Shown piece by piece: positions 32,405-41,035 of a stretch of 64,000 bases of DNA. The notes beneath the pieces were generated by a model. That model saw only the letters and a program-made list of their open reading frames with translations, was not told where the DNA came from and made no database searches. The position numbers and the translations under genes are program-made. Position 1 is the first letter of the stretch. Each line of letters begins with the position of its first letter. The DNA comes from Kiritimatiellia bacterium (GTDB taxonomy: Bacteria > Verrucomicrobiota > Kiritimatiellia > RFP12 > UBA1067). The stretch spans positions 27,834 through 91,833 of the forward strand of contig JAFWKK010000081.1 of the NCBI GenBank assembly GCA_017514235.1, in the 5' to 3' direction.

Positions 32405-33721
32405 ATGGTGACACGCAAGGAATTCATAGGCGCCTCTGCAATGTTCGCGGCGGCGGGAGGCGCGCTCGGCGCCGACAGGGATGAAGCTGTTGAAAAGGTG
32501 GCGGCGACGCGCTCTTCCACGCCTCCCCGCAATCGGCACCCCTATCAGGGAATCGACTGGGCGACGGCGCACCAGATACGCGGCACGACGCACGTCCACT
32601 GCACGACGCAGGCGGATCTTGATGTCATCCTGAAGCGCATCGAGTTCCTCACGCTCTCCAACTACTATCCGAGCGCGCCGTGGTATCCGCTTGAGAAGAT
32701 GACGGAGAACTACTGGCGCATCCACCACGACTTCCCGGTGGTGGTGAAGGGCAAGCGCACGGAAGGGCCGTTCGACTGGAACAAGATCGTGAAGCCCATT
32801 GTCAAGGACCTTCCGCCGGAGGTGCAGTCGGAGTATCCGTTCAAGGAGGGCGGCAAGATCTTCCGTCCACTGCCGGATGGTGTTCTGGAGGCGCCGAACG
32901 CGGAACATCACAGGTTCTACATAGATGATGGGCGGATGTTCGCTTGGTTGCACATCAACTCGCCCGGCTCGATGTTCGGCACCGGCACGTTCGACAAGAA
33001 GCGATTGCTGATGAAGCGCTGCGGCTACGACTGCGGTTCCGGTGAACCCTGGAGGACGGCTGTCGACCGCATGATTGCGGGCCTGATCCATCCGGACGGC
33101 GGCGGCGTGACCATCAACCATCCGATTTGGTCGTCGTACAGCCGCAATCTCCTGCTGAAGCTCCTCGATCACGATCCGCGTGTGCTGGGCATCGAGGTGA
33201 TCGAAGGCGGCAGAACGAACGGCGAGACGTACTGGGACTGGGTTCTTGCGACAGGGCGGCAGTGCTTCGGGTTCTTTGTGCCGGACCACAGCATCCGCCG
33301 GCCGGACGGCTCGTTCGGCGTGAACGTGCTCGTTACGCCGGAGCGGACGGCGCACGCCTGCCTGAAGGCCTACCGTGACGGAAACTTCTATGGCGCGAAG
33401 CGGGGACTCAACGAACTCAAGTTCACGCGCATCGCATTCAACGGTGCGACGGTGGAGGCCGAGACGGACAAGCCCGCACGGCTGGCTGTCATCACGGGCT
33501 GTGGCGTCGTAAAGGAGGAGCAGAAGGCGACATCCATCAAGTGGACGATGGAAAAGGAGGCCGGTTACAGCGCACTCCGCCGCAACGCACACATCTTTGC
33601 GCGCGTCAAGGCGTATGCGACCGACGGTTCGGGCGAAGAGCTCTTCTCGCAGCCTTACATGCTTGCCACCGGAACGATCACTTCGGATTTCCCCGACAGT
33701 GATTTCAAGGGGCACATGTAA
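32405..33721 (+). CDS. Exported PHP-like protein (paralog 2)
   Basis: A 438-residue protein with a Tat-like but single-Arg signal (MVTRKEFIGASAMFAAAGG). Remains of PHP metal motifs are GTTHVHCTTQADLD, NHPIWSSYS and VPDHSIRRPDGSFG. The usual HxHTxxSDG first motif is altered and an ITDHN motif is not visible, so metal binding may differ from the paralogs at 28366 and 52345. The C-terminal beta-rich part resembles theirs. It has its own promoter. It could be an inactive or re-purposed phosphoesterase. Confidence 0.6.
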   Translation: MVTRKEFIGASAMFAAAGGALGADRDEAVEKVAATRSSTPPRNRHPYQGIDWATAHQIRGTTHVHCTTQADLDVILKRIEFLTLSNYYPSAPWYPLEKMTENYWRIHHDFPVVVKGKRTEGPFDWNKIVKPIVKDLPPEVQSEYPFKEGGKIFRPLPDGVLEAPNAEHHRFYIDDGRMFAWLHINSPGSMFGTGTFDKKRLLMKRCGYDCGSGEPWRTAVDRMIAGLIHPDGGGVTINHPIWSSYSRNLLLKLLDHDPRVLGIEVIEGGRTNGETYWDWVLATGRQCFGFFVPDHSIRRPDGSFGVNVLVTPERTAHACLKAYRDGNFYGAKRGLNELKFTRIAFNGATVEAETDKPARLAVITGCGVVKEEQKATSIKWTMEKEAGYSALRRNAHIFARVKAYATDGSGEELFSQPYMLATGTITSDFPDSDFKGHM

Positions 33722-33783
33722 CGCTTTGGGGTTGATCTTCAGATTGATGGGACAGGTGTGCGGTCTTGCTTGACTTCCCCGGG

Positions 33784-34872
33784 ATGAAGAAGACGCTTCT
33801 CTGCCTTTGCGCGTTGGCGGCGTTCCTTGAGGCGGGCGCGAATGCGCCGGAGCCTTTCAGGGCGCATTATACGCCCGATGTGGCGGCGCGGAAGCAGGTG
33901 CGCGGCGTGATGCTCTCGCAGTATTCGGTCTGCGAGGACGACTTCAAGACGCTCGCCGAGTGGGGTGCAACGGTGGCGCGCTACCAGATGTATCCCGTGG
34001 GCGAACGGTGGAAAGGCAAGACGTCTGACACCGCAGGCTTTGCGGCCTGGCTCGACTGGAAGCTCGGCGTGCTGAAAGGCGAGGCGCTGCCGCTGGCGCG
34101 GAAGCACGGCATTCAGCTCGTCGTCGATCTCCACGTTCCGCCTGGCGGGCGCGGCGGAAGCGGCATGAAGATGCTGGACGATCCCGTTTGGGCTGACTTC
34201 TTCGTGGACTGCTGGAGGAAGATCGTTACGCTTCTCAAAGACGAGAAGGGAATATATGCATACGACCTCATAAACGAGCCGACGCAGTTCGGCAAGCCGA
34301 AAGTCTGCGACTACCTGGAGATTCAGCGAAGGGCGACGGCCGCAATACGGGAGATTGACGCTAAGACGCCGGTAATAGTTTCGTGCAACGCCGACGGCGC
34401 GTGGTGCGCCCCGTCGGCGTTCAAGTCGCTGAAGCCGATCGATTTCGTGAACGTCTTCTACCAGTTTCACATGTACGAGCCTTTCGCGTACACGCACCAG
34501 AAGGTGTTGCCGCAGTTCAAGGAGACGGTTGCAGCCTATCCCGATGCGGCGAAGGGCTGGAACTCCGAAGGGCTGAGGCGCATCGTAGCGCCTGTGTGCG
34601 ATTTCGAAAAGAGGTATGGCGCGCGAATTTTCGTCGGCGAGTTCTCCGCCGTAGCCTACGCGAAGGGCTGCGACCTGTGGATCGCCGACGTCGGCGCGCT
34701 CCTGAACGAATACGGCTGGGACTGGTGTTATCATGCCTTTCGCGAATGGCCGGGGTGGAGCGTAGAACATGCCGTGACGGAAGGTGACAGCGCGGCCACG
34801 GCGAAGTTCGCACCGTCCGCTGACAATCCGCGTCGTCGCGCCTTGATTTCGGTTTTGCGTGAGTCTCGTTGA
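33784..34872 (+). CDS. Secreted GH5-family glycosidase
   Basis: A 362-residue exported beta-glycanase-like enzyme. After the signal peptide (MKKTLLCLCALAAFLEAGA) the barrel shows LVVDLHVPPGG, the acid/base Glu165 in YDLINEPTQ and the nucleophile Glu286 in FVGEFSAV, the classic GH5 pair. Length is normal for a single-domain GH5. The start is placed at the ATG with the signal peptide; an ATG six codons earlier is possible. No SD is obvious. The substrate (cellulose, mannan or other beta-glycan) cannot be read from the sequence. Confidence 0.88.
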   Translation: MKKTLLCLCALAAFLEAGANAPEPFRAHYTPDVAARKQVRGVMLSQYSVCEDDFKTLAEWGATVARYQMYPVGERWKGKTSDTAGFAAWLDWKLGVLKGEALPLARKHGIQLVVDLHVPPGGRGGSGMKMLDDPVWADFFVDCWRKIVTLLKDEKGIYAYDLINEPTQFGKPKVCDYLEIQRRATAAIREIDAKTPVIVSCNADGAWCAPSAFKSLKPIDFVNVFYQFHMYEPFAYTHQKVLPQFKETVAAYPDAAKGWNSEGLRRIVAPVCDFEKRYGARIFVGEFSAVAYAKGCDLWIADVGALLNEYGWDWCYHAFREWPGWSVEHAVTEGDSAATAKFAPSADNPRRRALISVLRESR

Positions 34873-34920
34873 ATTGCCGAATTTTATTATCGTTTTTTGC
34901 CCAAAAGCAATCCTTGGATA

Positions 34921-34980
34921 TGATATAATGCACATCGGTGGGGTGGACCCATCGAAGAACAACACAAGGAATTGTAAGTC
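34921..34980 (+). promoter_or_regulatory. Promoter and leader of the autotransporter-like gene
   Basis: TGA-TATAAT at 34921-34929, then a stem (CGGTGGG / CCCATCG with one G-T pair) and the SD AAGGAA before the ATG at 34981. Confidence 0.6.
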
Positions 34981-37614
34981 ATGAAACAGATTTTTTCTAT
35001 GGCTTGCGCGTTCTGCGCGGCGTTTGGATTGGCGGTTTCCGCTACGGCTGGAAACGTCACATTGACATGGGACGCCTCGGCGAACCCCTTGCCCACGACG
35101 CTGGGCGACGCGGCGACAGGACTATTGGAGTTCACCTACGACCCCGGAAATGCAAGCGTCGTCTCGAACATCACTGCGCATCCGGTGGATGGTGGTACGA
35201 TTGTCATGACGGGCGACCAGATTGATCTCTGTAGCCTACCTCATGTCATAATGGCGGATGTGGGGGAGCTTGTCTTTTCCAATGCCGTTAATGGTGCAGC
35301 AAACATTTATTGTGAAAGTACGGTGCAGAACTATAATACAATCTCCTACAGTGGCGCGAACTTCGATACGGAATACAGGACAATCTTCGCCAACCAGAAC
35401 CTTGATGACTGGATGCCGTACGAAACTGGCAATGCTGGCGGCAAAGGTTGGTGGAAGACTGATGGCATCAAGACATACAACATCAGACATGAAACAGACG
35501 GTTCGCTTACCGCCCAGCGTCAGGCCGACCTTGGCAGTGGGTTGATGGGTATCGTTAAATTCCAGCTTAAGCAGAACGGGGCGAACATTGATGGGCGTGT
35601 CATCTATGCTGGATATTGGAACAAGACAAAAGGACCTGTCGGCACCGATTCTGATGATGTGATTGCAAATCCTGTTAAGTACGGCGAGTTCACAAATCAA
35701 GGCGTTTCTACTCCGACGAAGGACTCCGGCTATGGTATCAACAAGATCACGATGTATCGTGTGAAAGGACTCCCAACTGTGCGATTCGCCGGTGGACTTG
35801 ATATCGTTCAAGTCCTTTACGCGCGTGGATTTACGCACGTCATTTATGAGCGTGCCGTGACTGGCAGCGCCAAGCTGGGCTATCAGGCGGATGCCAACGG
35901 CATTCTGACATTCCGTGATCCAGATTATCTCTTCGATCCATCGGCTAAAGCCGGCGGCGGAAAGCTGAGCGATTTTGGATTAAAGGGTAGCGGCACGATA
36001 GAGTTTGAGGCGACGGATGCGCTGTCTGGCGATGAAACGTATGACACGTTCACGCTCTCCAGTGCACCTTGGATACCGACATCTTGGATCACGATTGCCA
36101 CGAACAAATTACTCAAAAACCTTCTGGATGTTACGGCTGTTTTTGGTGGTGCATCCATAGGAGGGGATTATCGGACGCGAGTACCGGTTCAATTGCTTGA
36201 CATTGCAGATGATGGCCAGACGGCAACGGCTCAGTTCCATCAGTTGGGTTCATATAATACCGGTGTAACGAATCGTATTTGTGCAGTATTGGTGGAGCTT
36301 CGGCAGAATGGCGACGATGTCCAGATGATGGCGTCTGGGGCGGCATATTACAACGGCAGTGGATATGCTGCCTTGTACGGAAAGGACATGTCTGCCTATA
36401 AGGGAAATGGTAGTGTTAGTGTGACAGTTGACAACGCTCATGGTTCATACGGCGTGCACGATCTTTCGCTCACGTTCAGGTCGGTATATAACGTCAAGTG
36501 TGTGACGATGGGTTGGTATCCCGGCATTCGCAACATGGAGGGTTCGACTGCTGTTCCGGGTTGCAAGGCACAGCTGATCGTCAAGGGCACGAACAATACG
36601 AGGATGCGCTATGTTCCATCTGCCGCCAATGGCCATGTGCTGCCCGCAACCGATGGGCTTCTCAGAATTCAGAATGGCGGCGATGTCGTTCAGACGAAAG
36701 CGCAGAACAGCTATGCAACCATGTGGGTTGACGACAGTGCGCTGATTTACATCGAAGAAGGAGGCGTGTTCAAGCAGCAGACATATTGGGGACTTGGCTA
36801 CAAGCAGAAGATTGACATCATGGGTGGAGAGTTCCGAGCGTACGATGTTTCTACGGCACCGCAGGGTCAGCTCGTTCTAAATCTGTTCACACTGTCGGGC
36901 GATGTGTATTTCCATTCTATACAGGGCCGTAGCGGCGATATGGTTCGTGCTGGATACAAGCAGGATGCCGTCTGGACGGTACGCGGCGCGAGTCCTTCGT
37001 CGTTCGAGCTTCCGCTTAGTCTCTGGGGCGCGGCTGAAGAGGCGGCTGGCGGCAATACCATGACGTTTGCTGTCAATGACGTGACGGGCGATTCCGCTAC
37101 CGACTTCACCATGAACGGCGCAATCAGCCTCAACGCGGGCGAGCCGGACATCCTTGGCGTGTACAAGACCGGCCCCGGCACGATGCAGCTGAACGCTTCG
37201 TACAACATCAGCGGCAAGACGACGCTTCTCAAGGACGGCACGTGGCTCCTGAACGGATCGTCGCTCACGAGCGCGTCCGACCCCTACACCATCGACGGCG
37301 GCACGCTGGCGGTTGCGGACGGCACGGCGAACAGCATGGGTGTGCTGACCGTTGGCGCGGCGGGCGGCGGCATCACGCTGGGTTCGGGGGCGACGCTCAC
37401 GTTCGCCGATTCCAGCGCGGCGGAATGGGCGGCTGGAGAGAATATCGTTATCACTGGTTTCGCCGAGAAGTCGATACGCATCGGCACGGATGTCGGTGCC
37501 CTCACCCGTGAACAGCGTCGGCGCCTTCGCACGAGCGACAACCGGCGCCTCTATCTCGGCTACGACGGTTTCCTTACCACGACGAGCAACAGCACGCGCA
37601 TCTACATACGCTGA
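34981..37614 (+). CDS. Secreted autotransporter-repeat surface protein
   Basis: An 877-residue exported protein with signal peptide ACAFCAAFGLAVSATAG. The long middle part is beta-rich and not recognisable. Near the C-terminus (about residues 720-800) GPGTMQLNASYNISGKTTL, DGTWLLNGSS and GGTLAVADG form a passenger-associated transport repeat of the autotransporter type. No 12-stranded beta-barrel follows, so secretion must use another route. It ends NSTRIYIR, again the hydrophobic-Arg tail. It is more AT-rich in the middle (about 35200-36800) than its ends, which hints that the body was acquired separately. Confidence 0.75.
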   Translation: MKQIFSMACAFCAAFGLAVSATAGNVTLTWDASANPLPTTLGDAATGLLEFTYDPGNASVVSNITAHPVDGGTIVMTGDQIDLCSLPHVIMADVGELVFSNAVNGAANIYCESTVQNYNTISYSGANFDTEYRTIFANQNLDDWMPYETGNAGGKGWWKTDGIKTYNIRHETDGSLTAQRQADLGSGLMGIVKFQLKQNGANIDGRVIYAGYWNKTKGPVGTDSDDVIANPVKYGEFTNQGVSTPTKDSGYGINKITMYRVKGLPTVRFAGGLDIVQVLYARGFTHVIYERAVTGSAKLGYQADANGILTFRDPDYLFDPSAKAGGGKLSDFGLKGSGTIEFEATDALSGDETYDTFTLSSAPWIPTSWITIATNKLLKNLLDVTAVFGGASIGGDYRTRVPVQLLDIADDGQTATAQFHQLGSYNTGVTNRICAVLVELRQNGDDVQMMASGAAYYNGSGYAALYGKDMSAYKGNGSVSVTVDNAHGSYGVHDLSLTFRSVYNVKCVTMGWYPGIRNMEGSTAVPGCKAQLIVKGTNNTRMRYVPSAANGHVLPATDGLLRIQNGGDVVQTKAQNSYATMWVDDSALIYIEEGGVFKQQTYWGLGYKQKIDIMGGEFRAYDVSTAPQGQLVLNLFTLSGDVYFHSIQGRSGDMVRAGYKQDAVWTVRGASPSSFELPLSLWGAAEEAAGGNTMTFAVNDVTGDSATDFTMNGAISLNAGEPDILGVYKTGPGTMQLNASYNISGKTTLLKDGTWLLNGSSLTSASDPYTIDGGTLAVADGTANSMGVLTVGAAGGGITLGSGATLTFADSSAAEWAAGENIVITGFAEKSIRIGTDVGALTREQRRRLRTSDNRRLYLGYDGFLTTTSNSTRIYIR

Positions 37615-37627
37615 GCAAAAGTCACCG

Positions 37628-37823
37628 ATGGCTCCGCATAGGGTCTTTTTCAAGCTCGGCCTGACGTGCTGTGCCGTGGCCTTCGCCATGGCGGGGGCCG
37701 CGCACGCCTTCACGGTTGACGCCGACCTGCCTGCCGGGAACGTCGTCGTCGCCCGGCACGCCGCCGCGTCGGGGAAAGCCGCCGGCGCCGCTGTGCGCGA
37801 ACACCCAGTTCGACTATCGGTAA
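37628..37823 (+). pseudogene. Signal peptide and tail of a deleted secreted gene
   Basis: MAPHRVFFKLGLTCCAVAF plus AMAGAAHA is a complete signal peptide followed by about 20 mature residues (FTVDADLPAGNVVVAR). A shifted frame then gives CANTQFDYR and a stop at 37821-37823, which looks like the end of an enzyme. The middle is missing. In its own frame the ORF runs on to 37873 into the GH2 start. Confidence 0.55.
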
Positions 37824-37838
37824 GCGGAGGTTTGCGAC

Positions 37839-40730
37839 ATGAACACAGGAAACAGGATATTGGTTGCAATTGAGGCCGCCGCGTCGGCCATTTGCGCGTT
37901 CGGCATGGGCAGTGTCGAATGGGGTGGACGCGAGCCGCATCTCGCAGTGGTGGATCCCGTCTGCGGTTACGAGGATGGTGCGGTAATCGACCTCGGCGGC
38001 GAATGGACCTTCGCCACGTGCGGATATGTCGCCGACCGTTCGCAGTTCTTCAATATGCGCCAGCTCAATGAACCGTGGCCGAAGGAGCGCAAGATCATGG
38101 TTCCCGGCACATGGGAATCGCAGGGAGTCGGCGAGCCGGTTCCCGCCGCGCAGCGCTGCTGCTACGCTGGCTACACCTCGCACTTCCCGCTAACGCACGG
38201 TTTCCTCGGCGACGGCTGGTACCGGCGCACGTTCGAGATTCCGGCGGGGTGGAAAGGTAAGCGCATATGGCTGAAAGTGGGCGGCGTGGGGTGTCAGGGC
38301 TGGTTCTGGGTGAACGACATGCCCGTCGCGCACGTCTTCGACTACTGCGCCACGCGGAAGTTCGAGATCACCGATCTCGTGGAGCCGGGCAAAGCGGCGA
38401 AGTTCGTGGTAGAGGTGTCCAACGCCGCGCCGTCGAAGCTCGGCACCGCCGAGGCTGTCGCGTGTTTTGGCGGCATACTGCGTCCGCTGGAGCTGGAGGC
38501 GACGCCGCAGACGTTCATCGACGACGCCTGGATTCGCGGCGACTTCGACGCGCGTTGCGCGGAGGCACATGTGACTGTCGGATATCCGAAGTCGAATGAC
38601 GCAGGTCTGATGCTGCGCATCACGATCGATGGGCAGACCGTCTCGCAAGCCATCGGCTCGCGAGGACGCTCACACTCCCATACACTCAAACTTCCGCTTG
38701 TGGACTTCCGCCCCTGGTCACCAGAGCACCCGAACCTCTACACGGGCATCGTCGAGCTAGTGGAGAACGGCGTAGTCGTGCAGACGCGGCGCGAGCGGTT
38801 CGGCGTGCGCAAGTTCGAGGTTCGCGGCAAGGACTTCTACCTGAACGGCAAGCCTTTCTTCATGCGCGGGTGCGGGTTCCACGAGATCGACCCGATTTAC
38901 GGGCGGCACCGTCCGCTCCGCGAGGACTGCCGTGCTCGAATCGCCAAAGCTCGGGCGGCGGGGTTCAACTTCGCCCGCCTCCACACGCGTTGCGAATCGC
39001 CGGAATTCTTCGACGCGGCGGACGAGCTGGGGCTTATGCTTCAGCCCGAACTTCCCTACTACGGCGACTTCTCAACGGGAATGGCGCCGTTCGAGCCGCT
39101 TGCGGACGCGAAGGAGCTGTGGGAGAACTTTCGCCGCCATCCGTCGTTCGCGGTTTACTGCGGCGGCAATGAGGGAACGTTCGGCCCGGTGCTGGGAAAG
39201 AAGTTCCATTCGTTCATTAAGACAATGGATCCTGACCGTCTCGTAATCGAGCAGGACACGATGGCGCAGCCGCTTTGGAAGCGCAGTCCGTCGTCCGCCA
39301 AGGACGCGAAGCAATGGCGCGGCACGGGCGTGACCGACAAGAAGGACCTTGCAAACTACCGCGTTTCGGATACGGACGACTTCATTGCCTATCCTGACCG
39401 CATCTGGCCGCGCGGCGGGTACGATCCGCAGTGCCCGATGATCGCGCACGAGTTCATGAACCTTTCCGTCAAGTCCGATACGCGCCTTGAGAGGGACTAT
39501 ACGGGGATGTGGGATCATCCTGTGAAGCGGTCTGTGCGCGGCGAATGGCTGGCGCGTTTCGGCCTCGACCATGCGATGGGCGACCAACTGCAGGATGCAC
39601 AGCACAGGCTCCAGGCGACCTGGCAGAAGCTGGGAATCGAGTCGGCGCGGAAGGACCCGCACTGCGACGGCTACTATTTCTGGTCGCTCACCGACTGCAC
39701 CATGCCGAACGAGCCTGACTGGAATGGAGTGGACACGACCAATCTCTCGTACATTGCGCAGGGGCTTCTCACTCCGTTCCTTACCGAGAAGATCGGCGGA
39801 CAGACGCTTGCGGAATTCGCGGCGTTCAACTCGCCTGTCGGTGTGTTCATCGATTCCAAGCCGGAATATCTCCATCTTGTCGCAGGAGAGGCGTTCTTGT
39901 TTGACGTTCTCTTTGCAAACTATGGCGACGGCGAGGTGGCCGACTCGGTGGCAGAGTGGTCGATCAAGGCTAAGGATGGCGAACGCCTGGTAGGTGGCGA
40001 AAAGGCCGTTGGCACTCTCACTCTCGGCGGCGTGAGAAAGATCGCCAAATTCTCTTTGCCTGCGCCGATGGTCACCAAGGCGATGGCGGCGAAGCTTACG
40101 GTCGCGGTGAGGTCCGGCGGCAAGACGGTGGCGCAGGGACGCTGGGACTGCTGGCTTTTCCCGACGCGGGCGAAGCGTGACGGACGCGACATTGTTGCGA
40201 CAGGTGCGTGTCGTGTGGCTGTCGAGGCGGCGTTCGATGGCGTGCTCCCGCCTGAACGGGCGGCGGAGGCGAGCGTTGTTGTCGCTGACATGGGGTCGCC
40301 TGAGGCAGCGGCGGCGCTGGCGCGTGGGCAGGGCGTCATAGAGATTGGCGGCCTCAAGGAGCCTGCGAACGTCGAGCTTGGCTGGTGGTTCCACAAGAAC
40401 ATCGTCGGCGCGGTGTTCGATACGGAAAGTCCGTTGCTCAAGTATCTGCCGAAGTCGGAAAGCCTTTCCACGCTCCATTTCCGCATCTTCAAGAAGGGAC
40501 TCGCGATGCCCGTGAAGGACTTCCCTGCGGATTCGCTCGCTGCCGTCAGCGAGGAGCAGGCCTCGTGCCGGGCGCATCTTGGCGAGCGGATCGACGGCAG
40601 AGGCGGTCGTCACGTCTTCGCCTACGGCCTTGCCCTTGACCAGCCGCTGCCCGAGGCGGTGGCGATCCTCGACGGACTGATAGACCGCGTCCGCGAACCT
40701 GCTGAGGAGAGCCAGTTTCGCAGAGATTGA
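37839..40730 (+). CDS. Exported GH2-family glycosidase (1)
   Basis: A 963-residue beta-galactosidase/glucuronidase-type enzyme. Domains in order: signal-like N-terminus, jellyroll sugar-binding domain (DLGGEWTF, VPGTWESQG, DGWYRRTFEIP, WFWVND), Ig-like domain, TIM barrel (FYLNGKPFFMRGCG, FNFARLHTRC), then a beta-rich C-terminal region. Glu445 in YCGGNEG is the predicted acid/base and Glu538 in AHEFMN a candidate nucleophile. SD GGAGG. It is a paralog of the gene at 44386. The substrate is not known; members without the usual EYG nucleophile context may act on unusual sugars. Confidence 0.85.
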   Translation: MNTGNRILVAIEAAASAICAFGMGSVEWGGREPHLAVVDPVCGYEDGAVIDLGGEWTFATCGYVADRSQFFNMRQLNEPWPKERKIMVPGTWESQGVGEPVPAAQRCCYAGYTSHFPLTHGFLGDGWYRRTFEIPAGWKGKRIWLKVGGVGCQGWFWVNDMPVAHVFDYCATRKFEITDLVEPGKAAKFVVEVSNAAPSKLGTAEAVACFGGILRPLELEATPQTFIDDAWIRGDFDARCAEAHVTVGYPKSNDAGLMLRITIDGQTVSQAIGSRGRSHSHTLKLPLVDFRPWSPEHPNLYTGIVELVENGVVVQTRRERFGVRKFEVRGKDFYLNGKPFFMRGCGFHEIDPIYGRHRPLREDCRARIAKARAAGFNFARLHTRCESPEFFDAADELGLMLQPELPYYGDFSTGMAPFEPLADAKELWENFRRHPSFAVYCGGNEGTFGPVLGKKFHSFIKTMDPDRLVIEQDTMAQPLWKRSPSSAKDAKQWRGTGVTDKKDLANYRVSDTDDFIAYPDRIWPRGGYDPQCPMIAHEFMNLSVKSDTRLERDYTGMWDHPVKRSVRGEWLARFGLDHAMGDQLQDAQHRLQATWQKLGIESARKDPHCDGYYFWSLTDCTMPNEPDWNGVDTTNLSYIAQGLLTPFLTEKIGGQTLAEFAAFNSPVGVFIDSKPEYLHLVAGEAFLFDVLFANYGDGEVADSVAEWSIKAKDGERLVGGEKAVGTLTLGGVRKIAKFSLPAPMVTKAMAAKLTVAVRSGGKTVAQGRWDCWLFPTRAKRDGRDIVATGACRVAVEAAFDGVLPPERAAEASVVVADMGSPEAAAALARGQGVIEIGGLKEPANVELGWWFHKNIVGAVFDTESPLLKYLPKSESLSTLHFRIFKKGLAMPVKDFPADSLAAVSEEQASCRAHLGERIDGRGGRHVFAYGLALDQPLPEAVAILDGLIDRVREPAEESQFRRD

Positions 40731-40736
40731 TTCAGG

Positions 40737-40823
40737 CTGAAGACAAACCAGTATCTGAATACGGCGACTGCTGTCGACCTTTCCCAAGAGACGGCGGTGA
40801 CGTTTGAGTGCTGGTGCCGCTGA
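40737..40823 (+). pseudogene. LamG gene fragment (+ strand)
   Basis: The frame reads NQYLNTATAVDLSQETAV then TFECWCR and a stop. The intact LamG protein at 25576 has DQFLQTAAALDLSGEQAV then TFECWFR. It is clearly a relic of such a gene, starting 7 nt after the GH2 stop. Confidence 0.75.
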
Positions 40824-40857
40824 CGGGACGGCCGAGTGGCGTTTACGGCGTTCTCTC

Positions 40858-40944
40858 CTAAACGTCGGGAAGCGTCAGGTCGTAACCGTTCCCCGACAAA
40901 TCCTTCCACACTGTAGGCGAGTCCGAATCTTCTCCGACACCAGC
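40858..40944 (-). pseudogene. LamG gene fragment (- strand)
   Basis: Read on the minus strand, this gives AGVGEDSDSPTVWKDLSGNG then YDLTLPDV and a stop, matching the DVSGNGHDL start of LamG repeats. In an intact domain it would precede the fragment at 40737, so part of the relic has been inverted. Confidence 0.7.
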
Positions 40945-41035
40945 GTTGTCGATTGGCACAATCCGACCTTTGGAGGGTGTCGGGCTTACGCAGATATATG
41001 GTATAATGTGCGGCGTTGAAAGTGGTGGACGATCA
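40945..41035 (+). promoter_or_regulatory. Promoter region of the GH43-like gene
   Basis: TGG-TATAAT at 40999-41007 lies 28 nt before the ATG at 41036. There is no convincing -35 box or SD (only GTGG-type purines). The rest of this gap holds LamG relics. Confidence 0.6.
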
